Positions 37,077 to 48,710 of a DNA stretch of 64,000 nucleotides are shown piece after piece. Source of the DNA: Stutzerimonas stutzeri. Its GTDB lineage: Bacteria; Pseudomonadota; Gammaproteobacteria; Pseudomonadales; Pseudomonadaceae. The notes under the pieces were generated by a model, which did not search any database, was not told the DNA's origin, and saw only the letters and a list, made by a program, of their open reading frames with translations. The translations under genes were made by a program, and so were the position numbers. The first letter of the stretch is position 1; every line of letters begins with the position of its first letter. The stretch is from the NCBI RefSeq assembly GCF_000952685.1, contig NZ_JYHV01000007.1, forward strand, positions 1-64,000, given 5' to 3'.

Positions 37077-38987
37077 ATGATCCGACTTCAGAACCTGACT
37101 CTACAGCGCGGGCCTCAGCGACTGCTGGAAGGCGCCGAGCTGACCCTTCATCCTGGCCAGAAGGTGGGGCTGGTAGGTGCCAATGGCGCCGGCAAATCCA
37201 GCCTGTTCGCGCTACTGCGTGGCGAATTCACTGCAGACGGCGGCGATTGCCAGCTGCCGCCGGATTGGCGTATCGCCCACATGCGCCAGGAGGTCGACAC
37301 GCTCGATCGCCTAGCCGTCGATTATGTCCTCGATGGCGACACCGAGTTGCGCCGTGTCCAGGTCGAGCTGGCCATCGCCGAGTCCGCTCATGACGGCACC
37401 GCCTTGGCGCGTTTGCATACCGAGCTGGACAACGCCGATGGCTATTCCGCCGATGCCCGAGCGCGCAAGCTGCTCGCCGGCCTGGGGTTCGCCAACGAAC
37501 AGATGGATCTACCGGTCAGCAGCTTTTCCGGCGGTTGGCGGATGCGCCTGAATCTGGCGCAGGCCTTGATGTGTCCTTCGGATCTGCTGTTGCTCGACGA
37601 ACCCACCAACCACCTCGATCTGGATGCCATTCTCTGGCTGGAGGCCTGGCTCAAAAGCTACCCGGGCACCCTGATGCTGATTTCCCACGACCGCGACTTC
37701 CTCGACGAGGTGGTCGGCCACGTGGTGCATGTCGAACAGCGCAAGCTGACCCTCTATCGCGGGGGTTACTCGGCATTCGAGCGTGCCCGTGCCGAACGCC
37801 TGGCACAGCAGCAGCAAGCGTTCGAAAAGCAGCAGGCGCAGCGCGAGCACATGGAGGACTTCATTCGGCGTTTCAAGGCGAAGGCGAGCAAGGCGCGCCA
37901 GGCGCAGAGTCGAATCAAGGCGCTTGAGAGACTGGAAGAACTGGCCCCGGCGCATATCGATTCGCCGTTCGACTTCATGTTCCGTGAAGCGGACAAGGTT
38001 TCCAGTCCGTTGCTGGATCTGGCCGAAGGGCGTCTCGGCTATGGCGACAGGCTGATACTGGACAAGGTCAAGTTGCAACTGGTGCCTGGCGCACGGATCG
38101 GCCTGCTCGGTCCCAATGGTGCGGGCAAGTCGACGCTGATCAAGACGCTGGCCAACGAGTTGCAACCCCTGGGCGGTCGTCTGCAGCGCGGTGAGAATTT
38201 GGTGATCGGCTATTTCGCCCAGCATCAACTCGACGCATTGGACGCCAAGGCCAGCCCGCTGTTGCATTTGCAGCGCGTCGCGTCGGGTGAGCGCGAACAG
38301 GTGCTGCGCGATTTTCTCGGTGGTTTCGATTTTCGCGGCAATCGTTGTGACGAGCCAGTCCTGAATTTTTCCGGCGGAGAAAAGGCGCGACTCGCGCTGG
38401 CGTTGATCGCCTGGGGCAAGCCCAACCTGTTGCTGCTCGACGAGCCGACCAACCATCTGGATCTGGAGATGCGTCTGGCTCTGACGCTGGCGTTGCAGGA
38501 CTTCGAGGGGGCTGTGTTGGTGGTGTCGCACGATCGCCATCTGCTCAAGAGCACGACCGATGAGTTTCTCTTGGTGGCCGATGGGCGAGTCGTCACCTTC
38601 GACGGAGATCTGGAAGATTACGCTCGATGGTTGGTGGACTACCGCGCCCGTCAGCAACCGTCCAGCGCAGCCGAGCCCGCCGGTGATAAGACCGACAAGC
38701 GTGCCTTGCGTCAGGCGGCGGCTGCGTTGCGCCAGCAGCTGGCGCCGCTCAAGCGCCAGGCCGACAAGCTTGAAAACGAGCTGGCCGGAGTTCAGGAAAA
38801 GCTGGCCGTGCTGGAACAGCGCATAGGTGATGCCGCACTTTACGAGGCTGCGCGCAAAGATGAGTTGCGCGAGCTGCTGGCCAAGCAGGCGGAGCTGAAA
38901 GTGCGCGAGGGTGAGCTGGAGGAGGCCTGGCTGGTCGCACTGGAAGCGCTGGAAACCTTGCAAGTGCAGCTCGAGGGCAGCGTATGA
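37077..38987 (+). CDS. yheS: ABC-F ATPase, YheS type
   Basis: A soluble duplicated ATP-binding protein of 636 residues without membrane parts, of the ribosome-associated ABC-F group. Walker A motifs are GANGAGKSS and GPNGAGKST; the signatures are FSGGWRMRL and FSGGEKARL. Both Walker B/D-loop segments read LLLDEPTNHLDL. A linker of about 60 charged residues lies between the domains (ARAERLAQQQQAFEKQQ onward), and there is a C-terminal coiled coil (about 540-636). Start and length match E. coli YheS (637) better than Uup. The ATG has no strong Shine-Dalgarno. It overlaps the MscS gene by four bases. Confidence 0.92.
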   Translation: MIRLQNLTLQRGPQRLLEGAELTLHPGQKVGLVGANGAGKSSLFALLRGEFTADGGDCQLPPDWRIAHMRQEVDTLDRLAVDYVLDGDTELRRVQVELAIAESAHDGTALARLHTELDNADGYSADARARKLLAGLGFANEQMDLPVSSFSGGWRMRLNLAQALMCPSDLLLLDEPTNHLDLDAILWLEAWLKSYPGTLMLISHDRDFLDEVVGHVVHVEQRKLTLYRGGYSAFERARAERLAQQQQAFEKQQAQREHMEDFIRRFKAKASKARQAQSRIKALERLEELAPAHIDSPFDFMFREADKVSSPLLDLAEGRLGYGDRLILDKVKLQLVPGARIGLLGPNGAGKSTLIKTLANELQPLGGRLQRGENLVIGYFAQHQLDALDAKASPLLHLQRVASGEREQVLRDFLGGFDFRGNRCDEPVLNFSGGEKARLALALIAWGKPNLLLLDEPTNHLDLEMRLALTLALQDFEGAVLVVSHDRHLLKSTTDEFLLVADGRVVTFDGDLEDYARWLVDYRARQQPSSAAEPAGDKTDKRALRQAAAALRQQLAPLKRQADKLENELAGVQEKLAVLEQRIGDAALYEAARKDELRELLAKQAELKVREGELEEAWLVALEALETLQVQLEGSV

Positions 38988-39565
38988 GCGAGCAATTGTT
39001 ACTGCTTTCCCAGCAATGGCGCGACCCGTTGCTGCTCGGGCTGCAGGTCTTGCTGATCCTGTTCATCGCTTACCTGTTGCAACGTCTGGTGACGCGTGGG
39101 CTAGGTCGACTTGGCAGCCGTTATCCATTGCCGCCTGAATTGCTGCTGCCGCTGCGCGGTGGCGTTCGCTGGCTCATCATCGGCGGCGCGCTGATCATGG
39201 TGCTCGAGCGCTTCGGGGTGTCGGCGACGGTGCTCTGGACAGCGTTCTCCGGTTTCGTTGCGGTGGCGGCAGTCGCCTTTTTCGCTATCTGGAGTGTTTT
39301 GTCCAATCTGCTCTGCGCCGTGCTGATCATGACTGTGGGGCCCTTTCGGCTGGGCGATCTGGTGGAGTTGGTCGAGAGCTTCGACAAGCCGATCGTCAAA
39401 GGCCGTGTCATCGACATCAACATGCTCTACACCACGTTGGAGGAAGTCTCCGAGAGTGGAACCGGTGCGATCGTTCAGGTGCCAAACAGCTTGTTCTTCC
39501 AGAAAGTCTTGCGCCGCTGGCGTGGGACCGATATCCAAACCTCCAATCACAGCACACACGAGTAA
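38984..39565 (+). CDS. Small MscS-type mechanosensitive channel protein
   Basis: A 193-residue MscS-family protein. Three membrane segments are visible (about 16-33, 56-75, 80-105), and the pore-lining helix lies in FSGFVAVAAVAFFAIWSVLSN (two parts). The MscS beta domain follows (GPFRLGDLVELV ... GRVIDINMLYTTLEE ... IVQVPNSLFFQKV). It stops soon after, lacking the large C-terminal cage of E. coli MscS (286 residues). Translation is coupled to yheS. Confidence 0.9.
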   Translation: MSEQLLLLSQQWRDPLLLGLQVLLILFIAYLLQRLVTRGLGRLGSRYPLPPELLLPLRGGVRWLIIGGALIMVLERFGVSATVLWTAFSGFVAVAAVAFFAIWSVLSNLLCAVLIMTVGPFRLGDLVELVESFDKPIVKGRVIDINMLYTTLEEVSESGTGAIVQVPNSLFFQKVLRRWRGTDIQTSNHSTHE

Positions 39566-39570
39566 CACTC

Positions 39571-40332
39571 ATGGAATGGCTTAGCAGCCCAGAAATCTGG
39601 GTCGCGTTTCTGACCCTGACCGCCCTGGAAATCGTCCTCGGCATCGACAACATCATCTTCATTTCCATTTTGGTGGGGCGCCTGCCGAAGGAGCAGCAGC
39701 CCAAGGCACGCTTCTTTGGGTTGGCCCTTGCGATGGGCACGCGGATTCTCTTGCTGCTATCCATCGCTTGGGTGATGCGTCTGACCAACGAGCTGTTCAC
39801 CGTGTTCGACCACGGCGTGTCCGGGCGGGATTTGATTCTGTTCTTCGGCGGCTTGTTCCTGCTGTTCAAGAGCACCATGGAAATCTGGCACAGCGTCGAA
39901 GGGGAAGAGGCGCAGGACGGCACCACCGCAGGCGCGGCCAAGGCCGGTTTCGTTGGGATCATCCTGCAGATCGCGGTGATCGATATCGTCTTCTCGCTGG
40001 ACTCGGTGATTACCGCGGTGGGGCTGGTGGACAACGTGCAAGTTATGATCGCCGCGATCGTCATCGCCGTCGGGGTGATGATGCTGGCGGCCGGCACCAT
40101 CAGCGATTTCATCGACAAGCATCCGACACTGAAGATCCTCGCGCTGTCGTTCCTGATCGTAGTGGGCACGCTGCTCGTCGCAGAAGCGTTCGGTGCACAC
40201 GTACCCAAGGGTTACGTGTACTTCGCCATGGCATTCTCGTTGACGGTCGAAGCCCTCAACATTCGCATGCGCAAGGCAATGAATCGCAAGTTGAAAGAGC
40301 CGGTGAAGCTCGGCAAAGACATACCGGACTGA
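39571..40332 (+). CDS. TerC-family membrane protein
   Basis: A 253-residue integral membrane protein with about seven helices. Two family motifs with intramembrane Asp are clear: LEIVLGIDNIIFISIL near the start and AVIDIVFSLDSVITAVG in the middle. TerC proteins are linked to metal (manganese) export and to tellurite resistance loci, but no ter genes are nearby, so a metal-homeostasis role is more likely than tellurite resistance. It begins five bases after the MscS gene. Confidence 0.92.
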   Translation: MEWLSSPEIWVAFLTLTALEIVLGIDNIIFISILVGRLPKEQQPKARFFGLALAMGTRILLLLSIAWVMRLTNELFTVFDHGVSGRDLILFFGGLFLLFKSTMEIWHSVEGEEAQDGTTAGAAKAGFVGIILQIAVIDIVFSLDSVITAVGLVDNVQVMIAAIVIAVGVMMLAAGTISDFIDKHPTLKILALSFLIVVGTLLVAEAFGAHVPKGYVYFAMAFSLTVEALNIRMRKAMNRKLKEPVKLGKDIPD

Positions 40333-40385
40333 GGCCTATCGCCGGCTGCGCCTGCTCGGTGCAGCCGGTGGTGTGAGGATTCAAC

Positions 40386-41018
40386 ATGACGTTCGAAACT
40401 TGGCTTGCCTTCTTTGTTGCCTGTTGGGTCATCAGCCTGTCGCCGGGCGCGGGGGCCATCGCCTCTATGTCCTGTGGGTTGCGGTACGGCTTCTGGCGCG
40501 GCTACTGGAACGCCATTGGCCTGCAAATCGCGCTGGCGTTGCAGATCGCAGTCGTGGCGGCGGGGGTGGGCGCCGTCCTGGCGACCTCCTCACTGGCCTT
40601 CAGCCTGATCAAATGGTTTGGTGTCGCCTACCTGCTATGGCTCGCGCTGAAGCAGTGGCAAGCGGTGCCCTCGGTGCTTGACGATAGCGCTGGGCCACGG
40701 CCAATCGGGCAGCCGCTTGCCCTGATTTTCCGCGGGTTTCTGGTCAATGCCAGCAACCCGAAGGCCATCGTGTTCATTCTTGCCGTGTTGCCGCAGTTTC
40801 TTGATCCGCATCGGGACCTGGTGGTGCAGTACCTGCATATGGGGACCACCATGGTAGTGGTCGACCTGATCGTCATGGCTGGCTATACCGGGCTGGCGGC
40901 CAAGGTATTGAGGCTGCTGCGCACGCCCCGCCAGCAGCGCTTGGTCAATCGCAGCTTTGCCGCCATGTTCGCCGGCACGGCGGCCTTGCTGGCGACGGTG
41001 CGGCGGGCTGCGGTATGA
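40386..41018 (+). CDS. LysE/RhtB-family amino-acid exporter
   Basis: A 210-residue inner-membrane protein with five to six helices. The LysE hallmark is ISLSPGAGAIASMSCGLRYG near residue 17, with NPKAIVFILAVLPQF in the middle. The exported substrate (amino acid or derivative) cannot be read from sequence. GAGGATTCAAC lies before the ATG. The stop overlaps the next start by four bases. Confidence 0.92.
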   Translation: MTFETWLAFFVACWVISLSPGAGAIASMSCGLRYGFWRGYWNAIGLQIALALQIAVVAAGVGAVLATSSLAFSLIKWFGVAYLLWLALKQWQAVPSVLDDSAGPRPIGQPLALIFRGFLVNASNPKAIVFILAVLPQFLDPHRDLVVQYLHMGTTMVVVDLIVMAGYTGLAAKVLRLLRTPRQQRLVNRSFAAMFAGTAALLATVRRAAV

Positions 41019-41494
41019 CGGCGATCGAACCGTTGCGGGTGTGGGTCGACGCCGATGCCTGTCCAAAGGCGGCGAAAGAGCAGCTGATCAAGTTCGCCCT
41101 CAAGCGCAAATTCGACGTGTTGCTGGTGGCGGGGCAGAGTCAGATCAAACCAGCCTTCGCCTGTGTTCGCCTGATCGTAGTACCCAGTGGTCCGGACGCT
41201 GCGGACGATTATCTGGTCGAGCACGCCCAGCCCGGCGAGCTGGTGATTTGCAGCGATGTTCCGTTGGCTGATCGTCTGGTCAAAAAGGGGGTAGCTGCGC
41301 TCGACCCGCGCGGTCGCGAGTTCGATGAGCGCAACATGGGCGAGCGTCTGGCGGTGCGCAATCTATTCACCGACCTGCGTGAACAGGGCCAGGCCAGCGG
41401 TGGTCAGGCGGCCTATGGCGAAAGGGATCGCCAGGCCTTCGCCAATGCCTTGGATCGCCTGCTGACCCAGCTGATGCGAGCCAGAGCCCGCTAG
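41015..41494 (+). CDS. YaiI/YqxD family protein (DUF188)
   Basis: A 159-residue protein of the UPF0178 group. Family marks are VWVDADACPKAAKEQL at the start, VVPSGPDAADDYLVE, and CSDVPLADRLVKKG. The Asp-rich pattern suggests a PIN-like metal-dependent nuclease fold, but activity is not established. It is coupled to the LysE gene upstream. Confidence 0.9.
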   Translation: MTAIEPLRVWVDADACPKAAKEQLIKFALKRKFDVLLVAGQSQIKPAFACVRLIVVPSGPDAADDYLVEHAQPGELVICSDVPLADRLVKKGVAALDPRGREFDERNMGERLAVRNLFTDLREQGQASGGQAAYGERDRQAFANALDRLLTQLMRARAR

Positions 41495-41546
41495 GCGAAA
41501 CAATTAGCGGCCGACCGTTCCCCTTCGGGTGTGCCGCGCGCATGGC

Positions 41547-42017
41547 TCAGCCGCAGAGATAGGTGCCTGTACCCACTGCCACCAGTACGCCTTCCTCGTT
41601 GTGCAATTCAGAGCGAACCACCGCAACCTTATTGCCTGAGCGCAACAGCGTTCCGCTGGCGCTGAAGCGCTTGCCTCGTCCCGGGCGCAGATAGTCGATG
41701 CGCAGATCAATGGTGCCGAGACGCGAGAGACGCAGAGCGCGTTCTTCAATGGTTAGGTGCTGATGCTTTTCGAACGCGCCGATCATTGCCATGGCGCCAC
41801 CAACGACGTCGAGCAGCGAGGCGATCACGCCACCATGCAGAATGCCATGAAAGAAATTGCCGACCAGTTCCTGTTTCATCGGCAGATGCATCACGACGCG
41901 CTCGCGAGACACTTCGTCAAGCTCGATGCCCAGATACTCGTTGAACGGAATGCGCTCGAAAAGCTGGCGTACGGCCTGCTGTTGCTCTTCGATTGTGTCG
42001 ATTTTGTAGGGGGGCAT
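41547..42017 (-). CDS. Hotdog-fold thioesterase family protein
   Basis: A 156-residue PaaI-like thioesterase. The hotdog core has HGILHGGVIASLLDVVGG (active-site helix region), LSRLGTIDLRIDYLRPG and the final strand VLVAVGTGTYLCG. It resembles E. coli YigI, a medium/long-chain acyl-CoA thioesterase. Substrate is unproven. GGAAG is about 12 bases ahead of the ATG. Confidence 0.86.
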   Translation of the reverse strand: MPPYKIDTIEEQQQAVRQLFERIPFNEYLGIELDEVSRERVVMHLPMKQELVGNFFHGILHGGVIASLLDVVGGAMAMIGAFEKHQHLTIEERALRLSRLGTIDLRIDYLRPGRGKRFSASGTLLRSGNKVAVVRSELHNEEGVLVAVGTGTYLCG

Positions 42018-42130
42018 GAGCAGCGGCTTCCTGGCAGATCAGCCAAAGCTGCCGGAGCGAGGCAAGATTGACCAGTGGCGCGGCGGGAGCACCGGTACGA
42101 TTGGCCGTATAGCCACAGGCTTAACGAAAA

Positions 42131-42150
42131 TCCCGAGCCGGGGCTCGGGA
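42131..42150 (-). terminator. Intrinsic terminator of elbB
   Basis: TCCCGAGCC and GGCTCGGGA are perfect nine-base arms with a two-base centre; on the minus strand the hairpin is followed by TTTTCGTT. It lies 22 bases past the elbB stop codon. The T-run is short. Confidence 0.7.
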
Positions 42151-42171
42151 TTGGGGCGTCGCGAGGGATGC

Positions 42172-42834
42172 TTATTTATTGGTCAGCTCCAGAACCCGAT
42201 CGACCAGCTTGTAGATGCCCGACGCCGCCTCGCTGATCGATTGCGCGAGCATATATGCAGGTGTTGTCACCAGCTTGTGCTTGGAATCTTCGACGATCTC
42301 CGTGACTTCGCATGCCTGGTGTTCGGCGCCCATTTCCCGTGATGCGGCTGCGGCTGGGTCGTCATCATTGCCCAGCGTGCAGACCACGCCGGGACCGAAG
42401 ATTTGTGCGGCCATCGTGGGGGCGATACACATCATGCCGACCGGCTTGCGGGCCTTGGCGAAGGCCTGTGCGATCGATATCACGTCCGAAAGAATCGTGC
42501 AGTCTGCTCCTTGGGTGGCGAAGTCGGAGAGGTTCTTCGCCGCACCAAACCCGCCTGGCATGATCAGCGCATCGAAGTCTTCGACGTTCGCGTCCTTCAG
42601 ATCCTTGATCTGGCCGCGAGCCAGCCGCGCGGATTCGATCAGCACGTTGCGGGTCTCCGGCATCTCGTCGCCGGTCAGGTGATTGATCACGTGCATCTGT
42701 TCAATGTTCGGCGCGAAACATTGAACCGTGGCGCCCCTCTGATCCAGGCGCAGCAGAGTAATCACGCTCTCATAGATTTCCGAGCCGTCGTAGACGCCAC
42801 AGCCGGAAAGAATCACGGCGACTTTTTTGTTCAT
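42172..42834 (-). CDS. elbB: Glyoxalase ElbB (DJ-1/PfpI superfamily)
   Basis: A 220-residue class I glutamine amidotransferase-like protein. Seen are VAVILSGCGVYDGSEIYE at the N-terminus, LIMPGGFGAAKNLSDFA, and the nucleophile region GMMCIAPTMAA with the elbow cysteine. E. coli ElbB has weak glyoxalase activity and has been linked to isoprenoid metabolism. AGGAG precedes the ATG by six bases. Divergent from hemB. Confidence 0.92.
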   Translation of the reverse strand: MNKKVAVILSGCGVYDGSEIYESVITLLRLDQRGATVQCFAPNIEQMHVINHLTGDEMPETRNVLIESARLARGQIKDLKDANVEDFDALIMPGGFGAAKNLSDFATQGADCTILSDVISIAQAFAKARKPVGMMCIAPTMAAQIFGPGVVCTLGNDDDPAAAASREMGAEHQACEVTEIVEDSKHKLVTTPAYMLAQSISEAASGIYKLVDRVLELTNK

Positions 42835-44164
<1,330 letters not shown>

Positions 44165-44183
44165 GCCCTTCCGAGGCAGATTG

Positions 44184-46385
44184 ATGACTACTCAGGGACT
44201 CAGCGAGAGCGAATTGCAGCTGGCCTCCGCCGATGAGGCGCCATTGCCACTGGAGCTTCCGCAGGAAGCGGAGAAAGTGGAGGAGGTGCCCGCGCCGCCG
44301 GTACAACCAGTGCCGAATCTGGACGACAACAGCCTCTATATCCATCGTGAGCTGTCGCAGCTGCAATTCAATATCCGAGTGCTGGAGCAGGCGCTGGATG
44401 AGTCCAATCCATTGCTGGAACGGTTGAAGTTCCTGCTGATCTTCTCCAGCAACCTTGATGAGTTCTTCGAAATCCGTGTCGCCGGGCTGAAGAAACAGGT
44501 CACCTTCGCTCGCGAACAGGCAGGTGCCGATGGTCTGCAGCCGCACCAGGCGCTGGCGCGGATTTCCGATCTGGTGCATGAACAGGTCAATCGACAGTAT
44601 TCGATTCTCAATGAGGTGCTTCTGCCGGAATTGGCCAAGCATCAGGTGCGCTTCATTCGTCGGCGGCACTGGACGACGAAGCTCAAGACCTGGGTGCGTC
44701 GATATTTCCGAGACGAGATCGCGCCGATTATCACCCCGATCGGCCTGGATCCGACCCATCCGTTTCCCTTGCTGGTGAACAAGAGCCTGAATTTCATCGT
44801 TGAGCTGGAAGGTATCGATGCCTTTGGCCGCGACTCGGGGTTGGCGATCATTCCGGCACCCAGGCTGCTGCCGCGGGTGATACGCGTCCCCGAAGAGGTG
44901 GGCGGTCCCGGCGCCAATTATGTGTTTCTGTCCTCCATGATCCATGCGCATGCGGACGACCTGTTCCACGGCATGAAGGTCAAGGGCTGCTATCAGTTCC
45001 GCTTGACGCGAAATGCTGATCTTTCGGTGGACACCGAGGATGTTGAGGATCTGGCACGAGCGCTGCGTGGTGAATTGATTTCCCGCCGCTATGGCGATGC
45101 GGTGCGGCTGGAGGTGGTGGACACCTGTCCGCCGCACCTGGCGGATTTCCTGCTCAAGCAGTTCAGCCTGAGCGAAAGCGAGCTCTATCGGGTCAATGGT
45201 CCGGTCAACCTGACCCGGCTGTTCGGCATCACCGGTCTGGATAGCCACCCGGAGTTGCAGTACACGCCATTCACACCGGCAATCCCTAAGCTGTTGCAGA
45301 ACAGCGAGAATATTTTCAGCGTCGTCGGCAAGCAGGACATTCTACTGCTGCATCCTTATGAGTCGTTCACGCCCGTGGTCGACCTTCTGCGCGAGGCTGC
45401 CAAGGATCCGTGCGTGCTGGCAGTCAAACAGACGCTGTATCGCTCCGGCGCCAATTCGGAAATCGTCGACGCGTTGGTGGAAGCGGCGCGTAACGGTAAG
45501 GAAGTCACTGCGGTGATCGAGCTGCGGGCGCGCTTCGACGAGGAGTCCAATCTGCAGCTGGCGAGCCGACTGCAACAGGCCGGTGCTGTGGTGATCTACG
45601 GTGTGGTTGGCTACAAGACCCACGCCAAGATGATGCTGATCCTGCGCCGCGAAAATGGCGAATTGCGGCGCTACGCGCATCTCGGGACCGGCAACTACCA
45701 CGCCGGCAATGCCCGGCTGTACACCGACTACAGCCTACTGACTTCTGACGATGCGCTATGCGAAGACGTGTCGAAGCTGTTCAGCCAGTTGATCGGCATG
45801 GGCAAGACCATGCGCATGAAGAAGCTGCTGCATGCGCCGTTCACCCTGAAGAAGGCGCTGCTCGACATGATCGCCCAGGAAACCCAGCACGCCAGCGAGG
45901 GGAAGCCGGCGCATATCATTCTCAAGATAAACTCGCTGACCGATGCGAAGATGATTCGCGCCCTGTACAAGGCCAGCCAGACCGGCGTGCGGATCGATCT
46001 GATCGTGCGCGGTATGTGCTGCCTGCGCCCGGGGGTCGTTGGTGTTTCGCACAACATTCAAGTGCGTTCGATCATTGGCCGCTTCCTTGAACACAGCCGG
46101 GTCTTCTACTTCCTCAATGGCGGCGACGAGAAACTTTATCTGTCCAGTGCGGACTGGATGGAGCGCAATCTGGACCGTCGGGTCGAAACCTGTTTTCCAG
46201 TGGAAGGCAAGAAGCTGATCACACGGGTAAAAAAGGAGCTGGAAGGCTTCCTCACCGACAATACGCAGAGCTGGGTGCTGCAGCCCGACGGTGGTTACCT
46301 GCGCAACAGCCCGAGTGGCAACCAGAACCCGCGTAACGTTCAGAATACGCTGTTAGAGCGTCTAGGTAGCCCGACGGCACGCTGA
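44184..46385 (+). CDS. ppk: Polyphosphate kinase 1
   Basis: Makes inorganic polyphosphate from ATP. The 733-residue protein begins with a non-conserved acidic/Pro tail of about 45 residues, then [44 protein letters not shown], the phospho-histidine region [11 protein letters not shown] (His480) and [18 protein letters not shown]. The late [14 protein letters not shown] is also typical. ATG 44184 follows GAGG at seven bases; the preceding TTG is unlikely. Convergent with ppx. Confidence 0.96.
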   Translation: MTTQGLSESELQLASADEAPLPLELPQEAEKVEEVPAPPVQPVPNLDDNSLYIHRELSQLQFNIRVLEQALDESNPLLERLKFLLIFSSNLDEFFEIRVAGLKKQVTFAREQAGADGLQPHQALARISDLVHEQVNRQYSILNEVLLPELAKHQVRFIRRRHWTTKLKTWVRRYFRDEIAPIITPIGLDPTHPFPLLVNKSLNFIVELEGIDAFGRDSGLAIIPAPRLLPRVIRVPEEVGGPGANYVFLSSMIHAHADDLFHGMKVKGCYQFRLTRNADLSVDTEDVEDLARALRGELISRRYGDAVRLEVVDTCPPHLADFLLKQFSLSESELYRVNGPVNLTRLFGITGLDSHPELQYTPFTPAIPKLLQNSENIFSVVGKQDILLLHPYESFTPVVDLLREAAKDPCVLAVKQTLYRSGANSEIVDALVEAARNGKEVTAVIELRARFDEESNLQLASRLQQAGAVVIYGVVGYKTHAKMMLILRRENGELRRYAHLGTGNYHAGNARLYTDYSLLTSDDALCEDVSKLFSQLIGMGKTMRMKKLLHAPFTLKKALLDMIAQETQHASEGKPAHIILKINSLTDAKMIRALYKASQTGVRIDLIVRGMCCLRPGVVGVSHNIQVRSIIGRFLEHSRVFYFLNGGDEKLYLSSADWMERNLDRRVETCFPVEGKKLITRVKKELEGFLTDNTQSWVLQPDGGYLRNSPSGNQNPRNVQNTLLERLGSPTAR

Positions 46386-46441
46386 GCAGTCCGCCGCGTG
46401 CCTTGGCCTTGCCGGCCGCTATACGGTCCGGCACGGCGCGA

Positions 46442-47944
46442 TCAGCGTACCGTCAGGGTGAAGTCGATCCGATTAAGCCACTCTGCCTCCAGGGCGAAAT
46501 CGGCTTGGGTCAGCGGATTGTTCTCCAGCCAGCCCTCGGGAAAGGCCACATCGAGACTGTTGTCGCCTGCCTTGAGCGTGAACGCTGGCGCCTGCTGCGG
46601 TCCGCGGATGTGGTGGAACAGGATGGCGAAGCGCAACAGCACGCAGAGCCGGGTGAGCTTTACGCCGTCTTCGCTCAGTTCTTCGAACTTCTGGCTCGGT
46701 ATGTTGCGGCGATGGCCGCGCACGAGCAGTGCGAGCATTTGCTGGTCCTGACGAGAAAATCCGGGAAGATCGGAGTGCTCAATCAGGTAGGCGCCGTGCT
46801 TGTGATAATGATAGTGCGCGATATCCAGACCTACTTCGTGAATCCGCGCGGCCCAGCTAAGCAGCTCACGGTGCCAATCCTCGTCCAGCCCCCAGTCGGT
46901 CGACACTTGATCGAGCGCTTCCAGTGCCTTGCTTTCGACCCGCGTCGCCTGCTCGAGATCGACGTGATAACGCTCCATGAGAAAGCTCAGCGTGCGATCG
47001 CGGATATCCTCATGATGATGGCGGCCGATGAGGTCGTAGAGCACGCCTTCACGCAGGGCGCCCTCGGAATGAGCCATGCTGGTGAGCTCCAGCGCATCGA
47101 AGATCGCTTCGAGGATGGCCAGACCTGCCGGGAAGATGGCCCGACGATCCGGCTTGATGCCGTCCATGTCGAGCTTGTCCACGTCGCCCAGCTTGAATAG
47201 CTTGCGCTTGAGCCAGCCAAGCCCTTCGCTGGTGACCTGACCGTTGCTCAACCCGGCACCCTTGATGGCGAGACCAATGGCGCGGATGGTGCCGGACGCA
47301 CCCACCGCATCCTGCCAGCCGAGCCGACGCAAACCGTGCTCGATGCTCATCAGCTCCAGCCGCGCCGCCGTATAAGCCTGGGCATAGCGCGCAGCGGTAA
47401 TCTTGCCGTCACGGAAGAAGCGTTGGGTGAAACTCACGCAGCCCATCTGCAAACTTTCGCGTAGCAGCGAATCGAAACCCTGGCCGACGATGTACTCGGT
47501 GCTACCGCCGCCGATGTCTACGACCAACCGCTTTCCGGCGGCCGCCGGAAAGGTGTGCGATACGCCGAGATAGATCAGTCGTGCTTCCTCGCGGCCGGAG
47601 ATCACCTCGACCTGATGATCGATAATCGCCTCGGCCTGACGGATGAACTGCGCACGGTTACGGGCTTCGCGCAGGGCATTGGTGCCGACCACCCGTACAG
47701 CGCCCTGAGGCAGATGATTGACCAGTTGCGCGAAGCGGCGCAGACAGTCGAGGCCGCGCTGCATGGCGTCATCATCGAGCATCCGATTTTCGTCGATACC
47801 GGCGGCCAGCTGGACCTTCTCACCCAGCCGCTCGATGATGCGCATTTCGCCGTTGCTGGTGCGGGCCAGGACCATGTGGAAGCTGTTCGATCCGAGATCC
47901 AGGGCGGCGATCATCGGAGAAGGTTCGGCGACTAGTGGGCGCAT
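46442..47944 (-). CDS. ppx: Exopolyphosphatase
   Basis: Removes terminal phosphates from polyphosphate, opposing Ppk. The 500-residue product belongs to the Ppx/GppA actin-like ATPase superfamily: [16 protein letters not shown] near the start, [14 protein letters not shown] in the middle, then an HD-like C-terminal domain ([21 protein letters not shown] in parts). I start at ATG 47944; an in-frame TTG at 47962 would add six residues. It runs towards ppk, with 56 bases between stops. Confidence 0.94.
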   Translation of the reverse strand: MRPLVAEPSPMIAALDLGSNSFHMVLARTSNGEMRIIERLGEKVQLAAGIDENRMLDDDAMQRGLDCLRRFAQLVNHLPQGAVRVVGTNALREARNRAQFIRQAEAIIDHQVEVISGREEARLIYLGVSHTFPAAAGKRLVVDIGGGSTEYIVGQGFDSLLRESLQMGCVSFTQRFFRDGKITAARYAQAYTAARLELMSIEHGLRRLGWQDAVGASGTIRAIGLAIKGAGLSNGQVTSEGLGWLKRKLFKLGDVDKLDMDGIKPDRRAIFPAGLAILEAIFDALELTSMAHSEGALREGVLYDLIGRHHHEDIRDRTLSFLMERYHVDLEQATRVESKALEALDQVSTDWGLDEDWHRELLSWAARIHEVGLDIAHYHYHKHGAYLIEHSDLPGFSRQDQQMLALLVRGHRRNIPSQKFEELSEDGVKLTRLCVLLRFAILFHHIRGPQQAPAFTLKAGDNSLDVAFPEGWLENNPLTQADFALEAEWLNRIDFTLTVR

Positions 47945-48089
47945 GGGACAGTCTCTGTGCAAAACCCCGACATCCTGACATGATCATCGACATCCGCCAA
48001 CGCGCAACGCCCATACGAAGCGTCTGGATATCGCGCCCATAGCTTGCACCCGTTGCCATTTGGCGATTGTCCAGGTGACAGGCTGCGGC

Positions 48090-48118
48090 TTTCGGTCCGC
48101 ACCAAGCCGGGCTATGAT
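48090..48118 (+). promoter_or_regulatory. Candidate sigma-70 promoter of trxA
   Basis: TATGAT at 48113-48118 is a near-consensus -10 box. TTTCGG or TTCGGT about 16-17 bases upstream is a weak -35 box. It lies 36 bases before the trxA start, between divergent ppx and trxA. Confidence 0.45.
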
Positions 48119-48153
48119 GGCGTCACTTTCTGTTTTGACCCTGGAGAAAATCC

Positions 48154-48480
48154 ATGAGCGAATACATCAATAATGTCAGCGACAGCAGTTTCGAGCAGGA
48201 CGTGCTCCAGGCTGACGGCCCTGTGCTGGTCGATTACTGGGCCGAGTGGTGTGGCCCCTGCAAGATGATCGCTCCTGTGCTCGATGAGATTGCCAAGGAA
48301 TACGAGGGTAAGCTCAAAGTCTGCAAGCTGAACATCGACGAGAACCAGGAAACCCCACCGAAGTATGGTGTGCGCGGCATCCCGACGCTGATGCTGTTCA
48401 AGAACGGTAATGTCGAAGCCACCAAGGTTGGCGCTCTGTCGAAGTCGCAGCTGGCTGCGTTTCTCGACAGCAACATCTGA
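48154..48480 (+). CDS. trxA: Thioredoxin 1
   Basis: Cytoplasmic dithiol-disulfide reductant of 108 residues. The active site is Trp32-Cys33-Gly34-Pro35-Cys36-Lys37, with the structural cis-Pro in [19 protein letters not shown] lies before the ATG. It is followed by its own terminator, then rho, the order seen in E. coli and P. aeruginosa. Confidence 0.98.
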   Translation: MSEYINNVSDSSFEQDVLQADGPVLVDYWAEWCGPCKMIAPVLDEIAKEYEGKLKVCKLNIDENQETPPKYGVRGIPTLMLFKNGNVEATKVGALSKSQLAAFLDSNI

Positions 48481-48502
48481 ATCGAAGCTCCGTCTTTAAA
48501 AG

Positions 48503-48529
48503 GCCCTCGCGAATGCGGGGGCTTTTTTT
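48503..48529 (+). terminator. Intrinsic terminator after trxA
   Basis: GCCCTCGC-GAAT-GCGGGGGC followed by seven T, 22 bases after the trxA stop. One GU pair in an eight-pair stem. It separates trxA from the rho leader. Confidence 0.88.
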
Positions 48530-48530
48530 A

Positions 48531-48710
48531 ACTGCAGAGTGGACGCTTCGTCTGCGCAGTGCTAAATTCGGACTCGCGACGCTTCTCCCGTCGCCCTCTG
48601 CATGCCGTCGCCGACGCACTTCCGCCTCATAAAGCACAACGAACTCCGTTCGTCTCTTGCTGCGCGGCTTCTCAAGCTAATCGCTTTCTTCATCCTTCCT
48701 GACTCTTTCT
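48531..48710 (+). promoter_or_regulatory. rho leader region, pyrimidine-rich and without Shine-Dalgarno
   Basis: The 180 bases before rho are rich in C and T and poor in G runs, for example CGCTTCTCCCGTCGCCCTC and CTTTCTTCATCCTTCC. There is no purine-rich ribosome site: the start codon follows CCTGACTCTTTCT directly. In E. coli the rho leader is a target for Rho autoregulation. The base composition fits a Rho-utilisation region, but this is inference. Confidence 0.5.

Noticed and set aside
37509-38963. Open frame of 484 codons opposite the ABC-F gene
   Set aside because: Antisense to a fully conserved ABC-F protein; Gln- and Leu-rich shadow translation with no domain features.
39571-40332. 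Tellurite resistance locus suggested by a TerC protein
   Set aside because: No terA, terB, terD or terZ genes are nearby; a lone TerC protein is common and more likely a metal-homeostasis protein.
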